From assembly GCF_033958435.1 (NCBI RefSeq), contig NC_134145.1, forward strand, positions 39,211,501 through 39,275,500: a stretch of 64,000 nt of DNA, written 5' to 3'. This DNA is from Carettochelys insculpta (taxonomy: Eukaryota > Chordata > Testudines > Carettochelyidae). This document shows positions 12,165 to 24,754 of the stretch, piece by piece (the stretch's first letter is position 1; every line of letters begins with the position of its first letter). The notes below the pieces were generated by a model. The model was not told where the DNA came from and did no database searches. It saw only the letters and a list, made by a program, of their open reading frames with translations. Position numbers and translations under genes: made by a program.

Positions 12165-13845
12165 GAGTACACATTTTGCAGAGTCTGGATGTGTCAGAAA
12201 AAAGTGTGAACTGCAAAGGGTAGAGTTTGCCTGTCTTGTGCACTTTCACTGTTTAAAGCCCTGCTTTTGGTTTCCTGTCTTTTTAAGCAGAAATTTGTGT
12301 TAACTTCTTGAGGTAACAATTTGAAAATAGAGATATTGTGGTGCTCTGTAAGTGACTGACTGACAGAGTATTTACTGAGGGGCTTTGAGTATGGAAATTC
12401 TTTTTATAGTATGCTGCATTTAGCTGGGAACTGTTGTAGAATCAAAGTGAAAGTGAAGTCAAAAGTGAAAAAAGTTCAAAGCTTGTAAAGAACTTACAGT
12501 ATAAGAAATTATTATTTATAGCTTGATTCTTCATGGCATTTAGTTAATTTTATTCATTCATCCTTATGCCTTTAAGGCAAGAGTTGAGAGATGAGAGCTA
12601 ATTGCATAGATACATATAATTGAAGTGAAACTGTTTTAGGATTTGATTTAGAAGTTGCATCAGTTGCTGGAATAATTTGTCAGTCATGTTTTCCTGCTAA
12701 CGCTTACGTAAATTGTTTGTATGTTAACCGTCAGTGCAGTTACACTTACCCAAAACCAGAAAGGAGTCAAGATGTACTGTACAATAACCATTCATTCTGA
12801 AAATGAGGACAGTTTATTTGCTCTTCTGAAGAGAGTGGCAGATGTGCTAATCTGTTCAGACAATGCAGCAGTAGGTTAATTGAAATAAATTGTAGACAGA
12901 AGAGAAACAGCATGCTCAAAGACACTGCCCTTTTCAAACAAGATGTTAATTTCCCGACCACAGGTTGATGCATTTCCTTTGCTCGTGAGCAATTGATTTG
13001 GATTAAATGTTCACTTCATTTTAGAATTTTCACTTAATGTTAGGGAATCCTGGTACCAGTGCAAACAGCTCTCATTGGTGTAGGATGTGGGGCAAGCTCC
13101 TGTTCCCTTTCTATTAATGATGCAGATGCCAGGTTTCCAGATTGGCACAGCGTAAGATGCAAGAAAATCATGAGCTGCAATGAAATTCAGCTTGTCATCT
13201 TTGCAGAGTTAATTACTGTTATATAACTTTAGTCTTACCCCTAATTTGAGTCTGTCTCACACACAAACTTTAACTCAACTGTGGTAGTGCTCTCAACTCT
13301 AGTTGGCTGGTTACAGTTGGAGACTGCGCCGAACAGAATCACTCTGCTCTGGATAGTTGTTCTCACTTGAAACAGGCTACCTCAAAAATTTTAGTGTAGA
13401 AGTAAACAGTTATTTTACCTTAAAAAGACAGCCTGATTCTTCATCCCAATAAGTGTGTTTTTACTGCAGGCTCACTAATAGCTAATCATGTTAGTTACCT
13501 CACTTTAGAATCCCAGTGGAGTTGAAATTCTGGTAATTTTTACCTGTGTAGCTAGGAGAGGCACCACACGAGTGTGTGTGTGTGGGGGCGGGGGGAATGG
13601 TGATGAAGGTTACATAGGAGTAAAGCTATCAGAATATTGTATTCACTACCAATTTTCTGAGATAGTGAGGTTTTTATTTTACATTTTTGGAGAGAAGACC
13701 TAGCTCATCTTTCAGTGTTGCTCGGAAACATGGAGAAGCAGAGGGTTGCCGGGGGGGGAAGCTGGAAGGAAGGAGACCTGTTTTACTCTTGCTTTTCAGC
13801 TGTTTACTGCAGGGGTAAAACTGACCACCCGATAAACTTCACGGT
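12165..13845 (+). other. Intronic sequence without recognised features
   Basis: SLC30A7 intron. AT-rich, with a short GT/G-rich tract near 13570-13595. No exon, RNA gene or clear repeat is recognised. Confidence 0.45.
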
Positions 13846-13847
13846 AC

Positions 13848-14129
13848 GGGTTGAACCTCTCTAGTCCTGACCCATGCAAAATGAGAGAATTTGTCAGACT
13901 GCAGGAGGTCAACGTTGTCTAGCAGCATTACTGACACTTCCACTGCTTAAGGGATAAATTAGAGCTAAATAACAGCATAGAATGTGGAGAGCCAGGACCA
14001 GTGTCTGTAAACAAACTTTATGGGATCACGGGAAACTGGCCATGCCCTGGACAAGTGATCATCTGGCTAACTAAAATCATGTTGGATTACAGATGTTGCT
14101 GAATGGGAGGGTGCTGGACTAGAGAGGTT
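13848..14129. mobile_element. MITE with GGTTGAACCTCTCTAGTCC ends
   Basis: A roughly 280-bp element with terminal inverted repeats GGGTTGAACCTCTCTAGTCC (13849) and GGACTAGAGAGGTTCAACCT (about 14108-14128). The interior is non-coding. The ends resemble a common sauropsid hAT-type MITE. A diverged relative is at 48440-48905. No clear target duplication was found. Confidence 0.75.
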
Positions 14130-14790
14130 CAACCTGAGCTGCTGCTGTTTGTCAACAAAAGCAGCTAATGCTTCATTGATATTTTTGGCACCTTGCCAGC
14201 GAGGGTGCATTCTCAGTCTGGAAGTTGTCTCTGTTCTGCAGTTTTTCCTCAGCCTTCTGTTTTACAGCAGGCCAGAGTTGAGTGAATATGCTGTAAATAG
14301 CTGTTCTGATTTGACATCAGGAGCCGCTTTTCAGGCGCAGAAATTCATAGTCATAGTGTGGGCCTCTGACACATCTGCTCCTGTCTCGGTCCTGTTTGCA
14401 GCTTTGAGAATGTTCTAAGTCTCATTAGAAAACTGAAATACAGTTTCTCCCTAATCTGTTTCTGTGCATGTATTGCCTGAGTGCTTAGATTCCAGTATAC
14501 ATTTTTGAATTATGTTGAAACGTGGCTTTTAGCTCCTTTCATGAGTGGCCAAGCTGTTCAGAACTAATTTAATGGGACTTGTGAAGATCATATTGGACTT
14601 CAATATGAAAAACAGCTCATTCTCTAAGGTGGGCATGTCCATATCCACCTTATTCTTGGGCTGCTCAGATCTTTTGCCTATCTCTTGAAATTTGCCAAGT
14701 TGTAAAACAGTTTTGTCAGAAGTTCTGTTCTTCCTCTCACTTGCAGTGAATTGTATAATACCAGCATATGTCTGTGAGCTTAGAGCACCT
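14130..14790 (+). other. Intronic sequence without recognised features
   Basis: No conserved protein or repeat is seen. Two open frames of about 90 codons on opposite strands have no recognisable motifs and are taken as chance. Confidence 0.4.
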
Positions 14791-14792
14791 TT

Positions 14793-15070
14793 AAGGCACA
14801 TCTAGACTACACAGAAGACAGACCCAATGAGGGTCAATCTTCCAGAGTTTGATTTCGCATGTCAGGTAGAGACATGTGAAATTGAGCTATCTGAGGTCAG
14901 CAGTTGACCCTTGTACTCTTTGATATCATGAGGAGTAAGGGAGTTGGACAAGAGATTTCCATCAGCCTCCTTCTGTGACGACTGCCAGGTGAGTTGATTG
15001 CAAATAAGTTGATTCTAGGTACACGATTGCTGCAGTTAGAATTGCATATCTAGAATCAACTTACCTGCCT
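14793..15070. repeat. Non-autonomous DNA-element remnant
   Basis: Begins with CACATCTAGACTACACAGAAGACAGACC-like sequence, has GAGGTCAGCAGTTGACCCTT in the middle, and ends near TATCTAGAATCAACTTACCTGCC. An earlier GTTGATTCTAGGTACACGAT lies in inverted relation to the end. It looks like a short DNA transposon, but the class is not assigned. Confidence 0.45.
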
Positions 15071-15299
15071 CGCGTAAACCTGTCCTCTTCTTCCTGCCAG
15101 TATATTTGTCTCTCAAAAGAACATGAGGTGTTTGTGAATCTCAGTTGTCTGCTACCTAACAAGTCTGGCAGATCCAAGGGACCATGCAATGTGCACTGCA
15201 GTGCATTCTGCTTGTGAACTGAGGGTGAATTCTGCTGATATTTAATTTTTTTTCCATTCTCCCACCCATGATAGCCTCTGTTCATAAGATTAAACAAAG

Positions 15300-18200
15300 G
15301 GGTTAAAAAGATTTAAATAGTCTTGTTTTAAAATGTCTACCAAGTACCTTATCTGAAATCTTTCTCAGGCTTGAATATTATAGTACCTCTAAGTTCCCTG
15401 GCAGTTAGCTATTTTCTGGTCTTCCTGCATGGGCCCACTTAAATGTAATGGACTTCAGAAGCCACAAATTACTGTGAAGGCCTTAACTACTTTAAGTATG
15501 GAAATTCAAAAATTATGTACTGTTTAGCTTCAGGCAACATGTATTCCAAAATGGTGAAGCAATTTTAAACACTAAACTGTTTAAATACTAAACAGTGTGG
15601 TCAAACAGTTGTTTAGAATTAATCATCAAAAGTAAACTATGACAGCATAAAGCAAGAGGTCTTGTAGAAACCACTTTGAGGCTACAGAGACTACAGGAAA
15701 ATACCATAGACTAAATACAATACTGGATCTGAGAAAGCACATGGACCGCATATTAAGCGGTCAAAGATGAGGCATTTAAGAACAGTGATTGAATGGGTAC
15801 AGACATTGAATTTACCAGAGATGTTCTTTCCAGTGGATCATGCCCTCATTTTTAGCTTCTCCTCCCTGTCCGCCCCCTCTTTTTAAATAAAAACTGAAAC
15901 TGCCAGGTCATGAAATGGTTCGAATGAATTTTAGAGCAAATAATATTATGTTTTAAATGTAGATTGGGATCAGCAGTCTCTCCTAGGCAAAATACCAAAA
16001 TGTGATCTTTTCATCTCTATGTACGGTCCAAGTGCTGGTTAAAAGTCACTAATAGTCCTACTTACAACAGCTTCATTAATAAATAAATGGTAAAGCTCTG
16101 CATCTTAATTTAGGTGGTGGCTGGTAGCATTAACTGGTCTTTTGTTAATCAACAAGCAGCATGACTTTGAGTGAGCTCCCAGCTGGGCAGAGCTGAGTTC
16201 ACATCTCACGTGCTGCTGAAAATTGACTCATGCCACTCTTGGCACCCGGGATGGGGGTTGCTGACTCCTGATGTAGACTTATGAAACCCCGTTTAAATGG
16301 AAGGTTACATATATGAGAGAGACAGGGTAGGTGAAATCTTTTACTGGACCAGCTTCTCTTGGTGAAAGAGGTGGGCTCTGTGAAACTCAAAAGCTCTTCT
16401 TCAGGTCTGGAATAAGGTAACCAGTTTACATATATAACTGAACAGTTAGCACAATGACAAAACTTAATCACATTTAACTATATGCTGAAAATCAAGCAAA
16501 AACTATGGAACTTATTTTACTAAGCCCAAGAGGATTTTTAGTATAGAATTATGATAAGATGACCCTAAATGGTCCTTCCAAAGGCCTGTCTTCAGTAACC
16601 AGCATTCAGAAAGAGAATTCTGAATTAAGTGTTCTAAACCAGTATATTTGCAGTACTATTTGTTATGGGCCACAGTTGTTAAATTGCATCCATTTCCTTG
16701 ATAAACGTAAACATGGGCTCTGACACTTGGATTTTTTTTCTACTGCAGCAGCATGTTAGCTCTGCAAACTTGAGTTCAAAACTCACTTTTCCAAGTGAAG
16801 GCAAGACAAAAAAGAGCTTGAAATAGTGTTGGCCTTAGTTGTGTAAAAATGGACAAGCCATAGATTGCATCGATTAAGCTAATTGAGGTTGGCCTAATTA
16901 GAAGTATGGGGAAACGTTCATTAGCTCAGTGTAAGCTCCATCTTAAGCTTGTCTGCACTTAGGGGTCAGAGCTGTGGCAGTTGTACACTGGCTGAGTTTC
17001 TGGCTCTAGTAAGTTTTTTTACTACAATGCCACAACCTGCCCCACAGAAGGAATCCAATATAGATGATGATAACACTGCTGCAAGAAGTAGAATAAGCAC
17101 AGGAAGGAAAAAATTATTCCCAGACTTAAGTAGCTTAATTGTGGTGCCTGACTATGTAAGAAGAACTTGTCATCTAAGCAAAAGTGTCATTACTTTTTCA
17201 AAACATTAAAAGTAAAAATATTATATAAATATTTGTGCAGTTGTAAGTTTGATATTACAAATGAAAAGGAAAGAACTGATTTTGAAATCTGAATTTAGAT
17301 TTTCAGGCCCAGCATTTATGTGAAAGAAGGGCCAGAGTTGGTCTGGGCATTTAAATTGCTGACAACCTTAATCTAAGTTCTTGTTTATGATGTAAATACA
17401 ATTTCTGGAGTATATATTTCATTTTTGCTTTCCAAGGCTCTTTAATTTAGAAAACTCACTTTTCCTGAAATGATGCAGCTGAATTTTAGCATTGACAATG
17501 CAGATGTAGTAATGCAGCTGGAGTTCAGATGTTTTTAGAAATGTTTGCTGGAACTCTGTAAATAATAATTAAATCAGTATCTGATAGCGAAGCAGGAAGC
17601 TAGCTCTCTCTGTTTGATGTTTGGACCATTGGCCAAACCTTGTTAGCCACAAATTGTGTTTTGATCTGGTAAATACAGTTTCATGTGTTTTCTCTGTGAT
17701 CCTTCTAACACCTTTCACTTCCTCTGCATCTGAGTGTGAATGTGTGATGTGCTTCACTGCTTGCTTGCTTCTGCGCTAGCTACATGTTTGGCTATCCATG
17801 GAACTGTTCTTTGGAGGCAGCCAGTTCAGGCCCTATCTCTTGCTGTAGTTTCTGCTGCTTTAAAATTTTCTTGCACTGTCCACACATGGTTACTTCAACC
17901 CTTACTGTTTCCCGACATAGTCACCATAGAGATTACATCTTCTGTTACTTGTATGGTTAAATAGGATGTGTTTTTAAGTGAGGATCCTTCTGGGCAGCCT
18001 GTACGTTTTTCCCCACAGGGCTTCTGTGCTGTTTGCTTTCCTTCTCAGTCTGTACCATCAAGAACTAACTATAGCAAAGGGAAGTTACAGTGCACGAGCT
18101 ACCTCACGAGAAAAAGCCCAAGAATTTCATGCACCCCGCATGAATAATCTAAAAAAAAAAATAGAAAATAACATAGTGGTGATTGGCCAAACTCTACTTT

Positions 18201-19040
18201 TTACCCTGCTAGTATTATCTACCCTCATTCCTTAGGGTTTGGCCCTAGAAACAATTGTACAAGCATATAGTCATCATATTCCCAGTGCCTTCTGGAGATT
18301 AAGCTGTATTTGTTTACAGATACTGTGAAGTGAAAGGGAAAAATGTAATTTCTTACAAGGCTTAATTTTCCATAAGTGATTTTTTTTCTCCTTTTGAACA
18401 ATGGAAAATCATTGGGCCTAAACTCTGGGCTCTTTCACTTTTAGAGGTTGACTGATACTGGAGTCCCAGCACCACAGGTACAGTGGTGCTCTTGCTTGGG
18501 TCTCTTTAATGGTACCAGTTGATAGAACCCCTTCAGTGTGTCAGTTCTCAAGGATTATAGTTTTTTGATGGGGTAAGCTACTTGGCTTCACTACCTCCAG
18601 GGACTGCAACCTGCATGCTTACCTCACTTTGTGAGCTCTTCTCAGTGAGTCCACTCAAATTGGATCTCCAGACTTACTCCCTAGACTGTACTCCTTTGTA
18701 GACCTTCATGGCTCAGACTGAAAGGTAGCTAGCTCACCTTGATGTTTTGCCATTTCCAATAGTACTATGTAGTGTGAACTGGATAATTTTTAGTTTGTCA
18801 GCAGGAGCTATGGGAGACAGTTGGAGCACAACACAATATGGTTCACTGCCCATAGTCTGGACTGTTGTGCAGTGTAGATGAGTTCTTGATTGTCTCTGAT
18901 TCTGGCCTGTTTCAACACTATTCAGTAACTAAGCTGTATTCTTAGCCTAAGTTCAGTGATCAAGCTAAACGAACATGGAGAGTAAGGCATCAGCTTGATT
19001 AAAGACTTTTTTAAAGCTTCATTGTACAATATAAACTGAA
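15300..19040 (+). other. SLC30A7 intron, mostly unique-looking, one short PLE-like tip
   Basis: Low-GC intron. At about 16310-16425 a GAGAGACAGGGTAGGTGAAA stretch with TTTTACTGGACCAGCTTCTC and AGCTCTTCTTCAGGTCTGG resembles the pseudo-LTR tips of reptilian PLEs. The rest shows no exon, RNA gene or structured repeat. The 74-90 codon frames at 16949, 17740 and 17978 lack family motifs. Confidence 0.45.
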
Positions 19041-19047
19041 ACAGTAT

Positions 19048-19355
19048 ACAGTAAATCCCTGACTTACACGTAGGTTGTGTTCCTGGGCAGCCACACATAA
19101 GTTGACTCGCACGCAAGTTGGGACTGAGTGAGGGAGGGGCCCCCCAATCCTGGCTGTGCCTGGCTCCCAGCTCCCCACCACTCCTGTGAGCCAGGAAACT
19201 GACCAGCGTAGAAGCACTAGTCGGTTTCCCAGCTCCTGAAAGTGGAGGGGAGCCAGGCTGCCACCTGGTTCTCAACTCCCTGCCACTCATGATTTCAGCT
19301 CACGTTATTGCAAGTAACACAAGTCAAAATCGTGGAAGTCGGGGGTCTACTCTAG
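19048..19355. mobile_element. Tc1/mariner- or pogo-like MITE
   Basis: Inverted ends: ACAGTAAATCCCTGACTTAC on the left and, on the complementary strand at the right, AGTAGACCCCCGACTTCCAC. The TA dinucleotides near both ends are compatible with a TA target. The interior (about 19110-19270) is GC-richer and non-coding. The - strand frame of 122 codons across it has no family signature. Confidence 0.6.
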
Positions 19356-19430
19356 TAACCAAGTTCCTTGACAAGGCTATTTTGGGTGTGTGGTTGGGCT
19401 TTTAAGAAATGCAGTGCTGCTTTTTACTTT

Positions 19431-19453
19431 AAAAAAAAAAAAAAAAAAAAAAA
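19431..19453 (+). repeat. Poly(A) tract
   Basis: Twenty-three consecutive A residues. No retroposed gene was recognised immediately upstream, so its origin is unclear. Confidence 0.9.
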
Positions 19454-20274
19454 GTCTAGGCAGGCTGCAAGCAAAAGTTTGAACTGTAATGTTGCCTAAA
19501 ACTCCCTAGTTAGGAGCCTGTTTCAAAGCATTGTTAGGACTGTTTCATAAATACAACTAATGAAAATATCAGGCTCCTCAGAGGGGCCAGACTGGTCTTT
19601 AAACTCTTCCTCCTATTTCTCTTCTGGGACAGCTGTTTGCTTGTCAGTAGGACTTTCCTGCCACACTGTATGCACAGGGGAGATAGTGGGGTTGTCTTTT
19701 ATCTGTCCTTCCATTGAAATATCTACATTGCTCAATCACTTACTTGTGTAACAGTTGAGGTTGGGCAGATGGTTCCGTTTGTGTTAAGCGTTGCTGTAAC
19801 TGGATTTATTACCTGTCAAGGGGAAGCTTCAAACTCTGTCTCTGGGGACTGATAATTTTGAGCTTTTAGAAATGTCTGCCTTTGGCCCCCAGCATAGTTA
19901 TGCAACTGGGGTTTAAAGTTAGCTTTTGCCAGACTGCTGTCTAGTAGGATGTGTCCTGCATTCAGTGTGTACCATGTTTAAAAATGGATTTTTACCCAGC
20001 CATGCTGGCCAGCCAAACCCAACCATTAGAATGGACTAATGTGCACCAAAGAAAAGAATTTTCAGACTTTCAAGAGATATACCCAGGTCTTACACAGCAT
20101 TTCGTGTCCACCCCCCAAGTTCAAATGATACATTAAATACTGTTTTATGCTATCAGTACGTAGTTTTATTTTTACCAAGAAGTCATCAAAAATTCTAGCC
20201 AAGTTTTTTCATATGCTGTTTTCATATGTGTTGCCTCCTTCTCTGGCTGAGGAAGACATTTTAGTTTAAATAGT

Positions 20275-21890
20275 GTGACAAAGTCCCTTGTCAGCCCCTG
20301 TGGGTCCCTGCGCTTCCTGGCGGATCTGTGATGCCTCAGAGACTCACAGAGGACCCCCTCTTGCCCAGGCCCTTCCAAAGGCAGGGGTCTCCGCTTAGCG
20401 AGCCATCCTCATCATAGGCCGGACCAGTACAGGGAGAATAATACCAGTCCCCTTGCAGGCCCGCGCCTGCTCCAGTAAAGTGATCCCTCGGGGGAAGGGT
20501 GGGGGGAGTCCAGACCCACCCTCTACCCTGGACTCCAGCCCAGGGTCCCTATGAGAACAAGAGGCAACCGGCAGGACCTTTACTCCTGTCCCAAAGTAGT
20601 AGCCTCACCCTGGGCCACTTCGCCCACCACTTCCCTGTGGTACCTTTTCACTGTGCTCCTGCTCTCGCTCTGCTCCTCTGGTGCACCTCCCAAAACCTTC
20701 CCCCCTGCTACCAGATGGGGAGCCTTTTACAGGGAGCACAGGGCCTATCTGACCAATGCAGGTCTGGGCCTAGACAGGGAACAGAAACGCTCTGTCCTCC
20801 AGGCTGCGGGGATCCCACCTGGGGAGCCCCGCAGTTGGGAGGTGAGTACTGGGGGACAGGCAGCCTTTGGCTGCTTCAACCCCCTCTGGGACTGTCTTTT
20901 GGCCCCTTTCTTGGGCCAGCTCCCCCTTCCCTGCCTAGGGCAAGTTGCTTCTTTCCTCCCCCCACGCCACCCTTCCTGGCTAGTTTCCCTCTGGAGCTGC
21001 TGGCTGGGTGGTGTGTGGGGGGACTCTTGCTGCACTGCCTCTTGGCAGGGAAGGGGGTACCCTTCCCCCCATTTTTTCCATCTTCTGGAGGGGAATTTTC
21101 TGGCCCTCCATTTGGGCCCACTCTTTCCATCTACTGGCTGCTGCATCCTCGCTGCTTCGGAGGAGGTCAGGGGCTTTCTTGGGCGGTGGCCGGGCTTTCC
21201 CTCCACAGCTTGCTGTGGAGTGGCTGGGGGGGTGGTGAGTTTGGGTGGGGCCCCTCTCCACCAGGGCTCCACAGGGGTGGCTGCGTAGTTGGGGTTGGGG
21301 TGTTAGGGTGTGGTCCCTGCCCCACCCCTGCAACCACTGCCTCTTTTGCCGCTCCCCCCCCCCCCACACCCAGCTGCTGCTGGGGCCCTCTCCATCTGGG
21401 CCCCACCCTCACCATCTGCCCCTTCCTCTGTTTCTGTGAGGCTCTGCAGCAGCTGTGGGCCCACCCCTCAGGCACCCATGGGCACATCCCTCCCTTTATA
21501 CCCCCTGCCCCCCCATTTCTGGTTGGCTCTGCCACCCCCTTTCTTCCCCCCCTTCTCCCTCCCCTTTGTGCCCACGAATTTCCACCCCCTCTTTTGTTAG
21601 GTGCCTGAGCCCCTTCCCCTTCCTTGCACTCACCTCCCCACACACACATCTTGAATTCCCCCCACATCCCAGTGCAGAAACAGGAGCCATCTTATCTTGT
21701 GTTGGGAGTTGTGGCCTTTTTGTGTTCCCTTTCCTTTGTTTTCTTTTACCCTCCTGCCCCACCCCTGCCTGTCCAGGTCCTCAGCCTGGCTGGTAGGGGA
21801 GGGGCAGCCATTTTCTTTTTCATTTTCCCCTCTCCCCTCCCCCGCTAGTTAAAGGACCCACTTCCAATTTTTCACGAACCCTTATACCTT
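20275..21890 (+). other. 5' untranslated region of the Tx1-type LINE
   Basis: C- and T-rich sequence with a long accidental open frame (20499-21608) that is rich in Pro, Leu, Gly and Trp and without domains. It most likely holds the element's internal promoter. No specific promoter motif could be identified. Confidence 0.55.
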
Positions 21891-21895
21891 ATAAA

Positions 21896-24754
21896 ATGGC
21901 CTCCCCACCCACTGGGGGGTTGTCCATAGATGCCCCCCCCCCCACTGTCACTCCTTCCACCTCTGAAGCAGCAGCCAACTCGTCCAGGGCTGCTGGGAAC
22001 TCTGTGACGGTTGAGGGCACGGGCATAGGCTCGGGGCTCCTGCTGCGCCCGCCGCGGCATCCTTCTCTGGTGACCCCGCCCCTAATCCACCCCTCCAAAA
22101 GGGCAGGAAGGGCCAGGGGACCAAAATGGGCAAAAGCCCTGCCCAGAAGGCCAAACCTCCCGTAGCTGGGCCCTCCACCCCAGCTGCTGATGCACCTGCT
22201 GCAGCCCGTCTTTCCCTCCCCCCTGCTCCCACCACTGATCCTGAGGGCTCAGATCCCCCGGCCCCCAGGTCGTATGCCCAGGTGGCGGTGGCTGCCTTGC
22301 ACCCTGCTCCTTCCGCCTCCACTCAGAATACCATCCCTGATGGTTGCGGCCCCTTCCCTGCCCTCACCAGGAGGCACGGAGTCCGCTGCCTCATGGTGTC
22401 GGCCTTGCCCCACGTGGAGACCTACGTGCAGGCGTTGGCGCGGGTGGTGGGGCCCGCAGCTGTGGTGGAGGCCTCTCGAATGTTTGGGAAGATCGTCTTC
22501 TTCCTGGCGTTGGAGGCCGCCACGCAGGAGGTGGTGAAGAGGGGCTTGGCGGTCGGGGGCATCTATGTGCCCCTGGAACTGCTTGAGGACCTGGGTGTGC
22601 GGGTGGTTTTCTTCTCTGTCTCTCCCTTCCTTCCCAGCTCCACCCTTCTGCCTTTGCTCACCTCCCTGGTCGGTCCTGAGTCCCCTCCCTCTTAGCTGCA
22701 AAGACCCCGCCCTACGGCATGTGCTCTCCTTCCTCCAGCAGCCGTGAATCCAGCTGCTGTCAGCGGCAGCACAGGGTGCGGTGGCCCAGGAGGGGACTGT
22801 GCTGGTGCCTTGTCAAGGGGCCCAGTACTGGGTCTTTTACACCTTGGAGGAGGCCCAGTGCTTCGTGTGTCAGGCGGCGGGGCATGTCTGGAGGGATTGC
22901 CCCCTGACCCGGCACGAAAGAGAAGAGCCCGGGACCTCCTCCGACCCGGAGGGTGCCAGCCACACAACTAGCAACACCCTGACCGTGACAGGCCCTGGGA
23001 CCCCCCCTCCTCTTCCTGCCCCGGACGGAACCATCGTTGCTCGGGTGTCAGAGGATGCCCAGGCATATGGTGAGGGGCAAGAAGAAGCAGGCGCCGGCGA
23101 CTGAGCGGGCATTCAAGCCAGGTCTGTGGAGGAGAGGGAGGCAGGGCAGGTGGCAGGACCCGGGCGGGCCATCCTTCTCCCTTGCTGTCCCGTCCTCCTC
23201 CTCCTTCCCTCCCTCCTCGTTGCCTCCATCCCCTGGTCCTTCCTCCTCTACCACTGAGCCCACCTCTCTGGAGGACTGGGTATTGGTAAGGGGGAAGCAC
23301 AAGAAAAGAAGCGCACGTGCCCGGCCCTCCACCCTGTCGGAGGACGGGGTGGATGTGCCACGCAAGGCATTAAAGAGAGCCGCCAGCCCTGATCCATCTG
23401 CTGAACCCCTGGCAACTGACCATCTGCTGGGGGTGACTGAGGCTGCCGTGGCGGCAATGGAGAATATCGCCCCTCCTGTCCCGGAGCCTGAGCCCAAAGG
23501 GGCAGAGGGGGCTTGTCCTGAGCCCATGCCCTCCTCCGACACCCCTCCGGCCGCTGCCCAGACCACTGTCGCAGGGTGCCCGGAGGAGGTGAGCCTCGGC
23601 CTCACCCTCCTCTCGCAGGAGGTCGAGGCCCTAGGCCTTATGCTGGCTGCTCTGGGCATAGAGGGTCTGCTGCTAGATGCCTGTGGGCCAGCCACCCACA
23701 CCCAGCCGCCCCCCTCACCTTCTCTCTCCCCACCTGCCAGCGATCCCCCAACCATTAGCCTCCCTTGTTCTGGGGCGTCACAGGGTGCAACCACCCCCCC
23801 AGCTGAGGATCGCCTCCCGGCTGTAGCTGTCCTGCCCCCGGATATCCCAGAGGGATTTGTGTTCCCCTTGTACCCTGCCCCCCCCGCCCTGGTATCGAAA
23901 ACCCCAACACTGACCCCTCCACCTCACTGGTGCCTGCTGTTAGAGGCAATGGTACCTCGCCTTTATCCCCTCTCCCCTCTTGCCGCCTGGAAAAGCCCCC
24001 CCCTTCCCACACCCCTCTCACTCATACCCCCACTTCCACCCCCTCTTCCAGTCAGTCCCGTCCTAGAAACTACACCCCAACCCCCTCCAGACCCTCCCTC
24101 CTCCTCCTCCTCTCTCTCCCCCACCCCCCTCCCTCCGCCTTCCCCTTCTCTCCACGACACTCACCCTCCCCCCAATACATTCATCACCTTTGCCCCCATC
24201 CCCATTCTTCCTACACCTCCCCTCAACCCTCGTCTGCTCATAACTGCCCCTGAGGCCGCAATCCCTCGGGAGGCCCCCTTTGTCTCGCCCTCTCCCAGCT
24301 CCTCTGGGGCTGCTCTCCCTCCGCCACCCCTAGTCCTCCCAAAACCAAGCCCAGCCACTGCATGACCTTCCCTGCTGGCTGTGGAGCCCAAAAGGATACG
24401 AGACCAACAGGCACTCAGGACCCCAAGGTCTCGGCACCCCATGCGCTGGCAGACGAGATGCGCGAGTTCTTGGAGGACATTTGCGGCTCCAAGAACAAAG
24501 TAGCTCTCACCCTCCAGTGCTGGGGTGACTTCCATCTCATCCTTGAGTCCATGAGGGCCCTTCTGAAGGAGGGCAAGGGGACTGGGAGGAGGGATGCCAC
24601 GGCCTACCAATGGGCCCGTGGCTTCTGTGATGCCCTAATCGCCTATGGCGTCGGCCACGGTTTGCTGCGCGGCCCCAGGGGGACCACTGGCGTTCCCTCC
24701 AGCGAGGATCCTCCCCAGCCCTCTAAATGCCGCCGATCATCTTTGCCACCTTGA
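21896..24754 (+). pseudogene. Tx1-type LINE ORF1 (RNA-binding, zinc knuckle), disrupted
   Basis: ORF1 proteins of this clade bind element RNA in the ribonucleoprotein. The probable start is MASPPTGGLSIDAPPPTV at 21896. A shift near 22120-22130 leads to a frame with SYAQVAVAALHPAPS and the globular segment TRRHGVRCLMVSALPHVETY to LELLEDLGVRVVFFSVSPFL (22126-22695). After a stop, another frame carries AQCFVCQAAGHVWRDC (about 22855-22905), a C-x2-C-x4-H-x4-C zinc knuckle. A Pro/Ser-rich, Lys-containing tail follows (23037-24365). After one more shift comes a short helical C-terminal domain MREFLEDICGSKNKVALTLQ (24456-24754). At least four shifts or stops break it. It overlaps ORF2. Confidence 0.75.

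Noticed and set aside
20499..21608. 369-codon open frame rich in Pro, Leu, Gly and Trp
   Set aside because: Lies in the C-rich 5' region of the Tx1-type LINE. No domain, and similar long frames occur on the opposite strand over the same bases, so it is compositional.
23048..23794. 248-codon open frame on the - strand
   Set aside because: Antisense shadow of the low-complexity LINE ORF1 tail.
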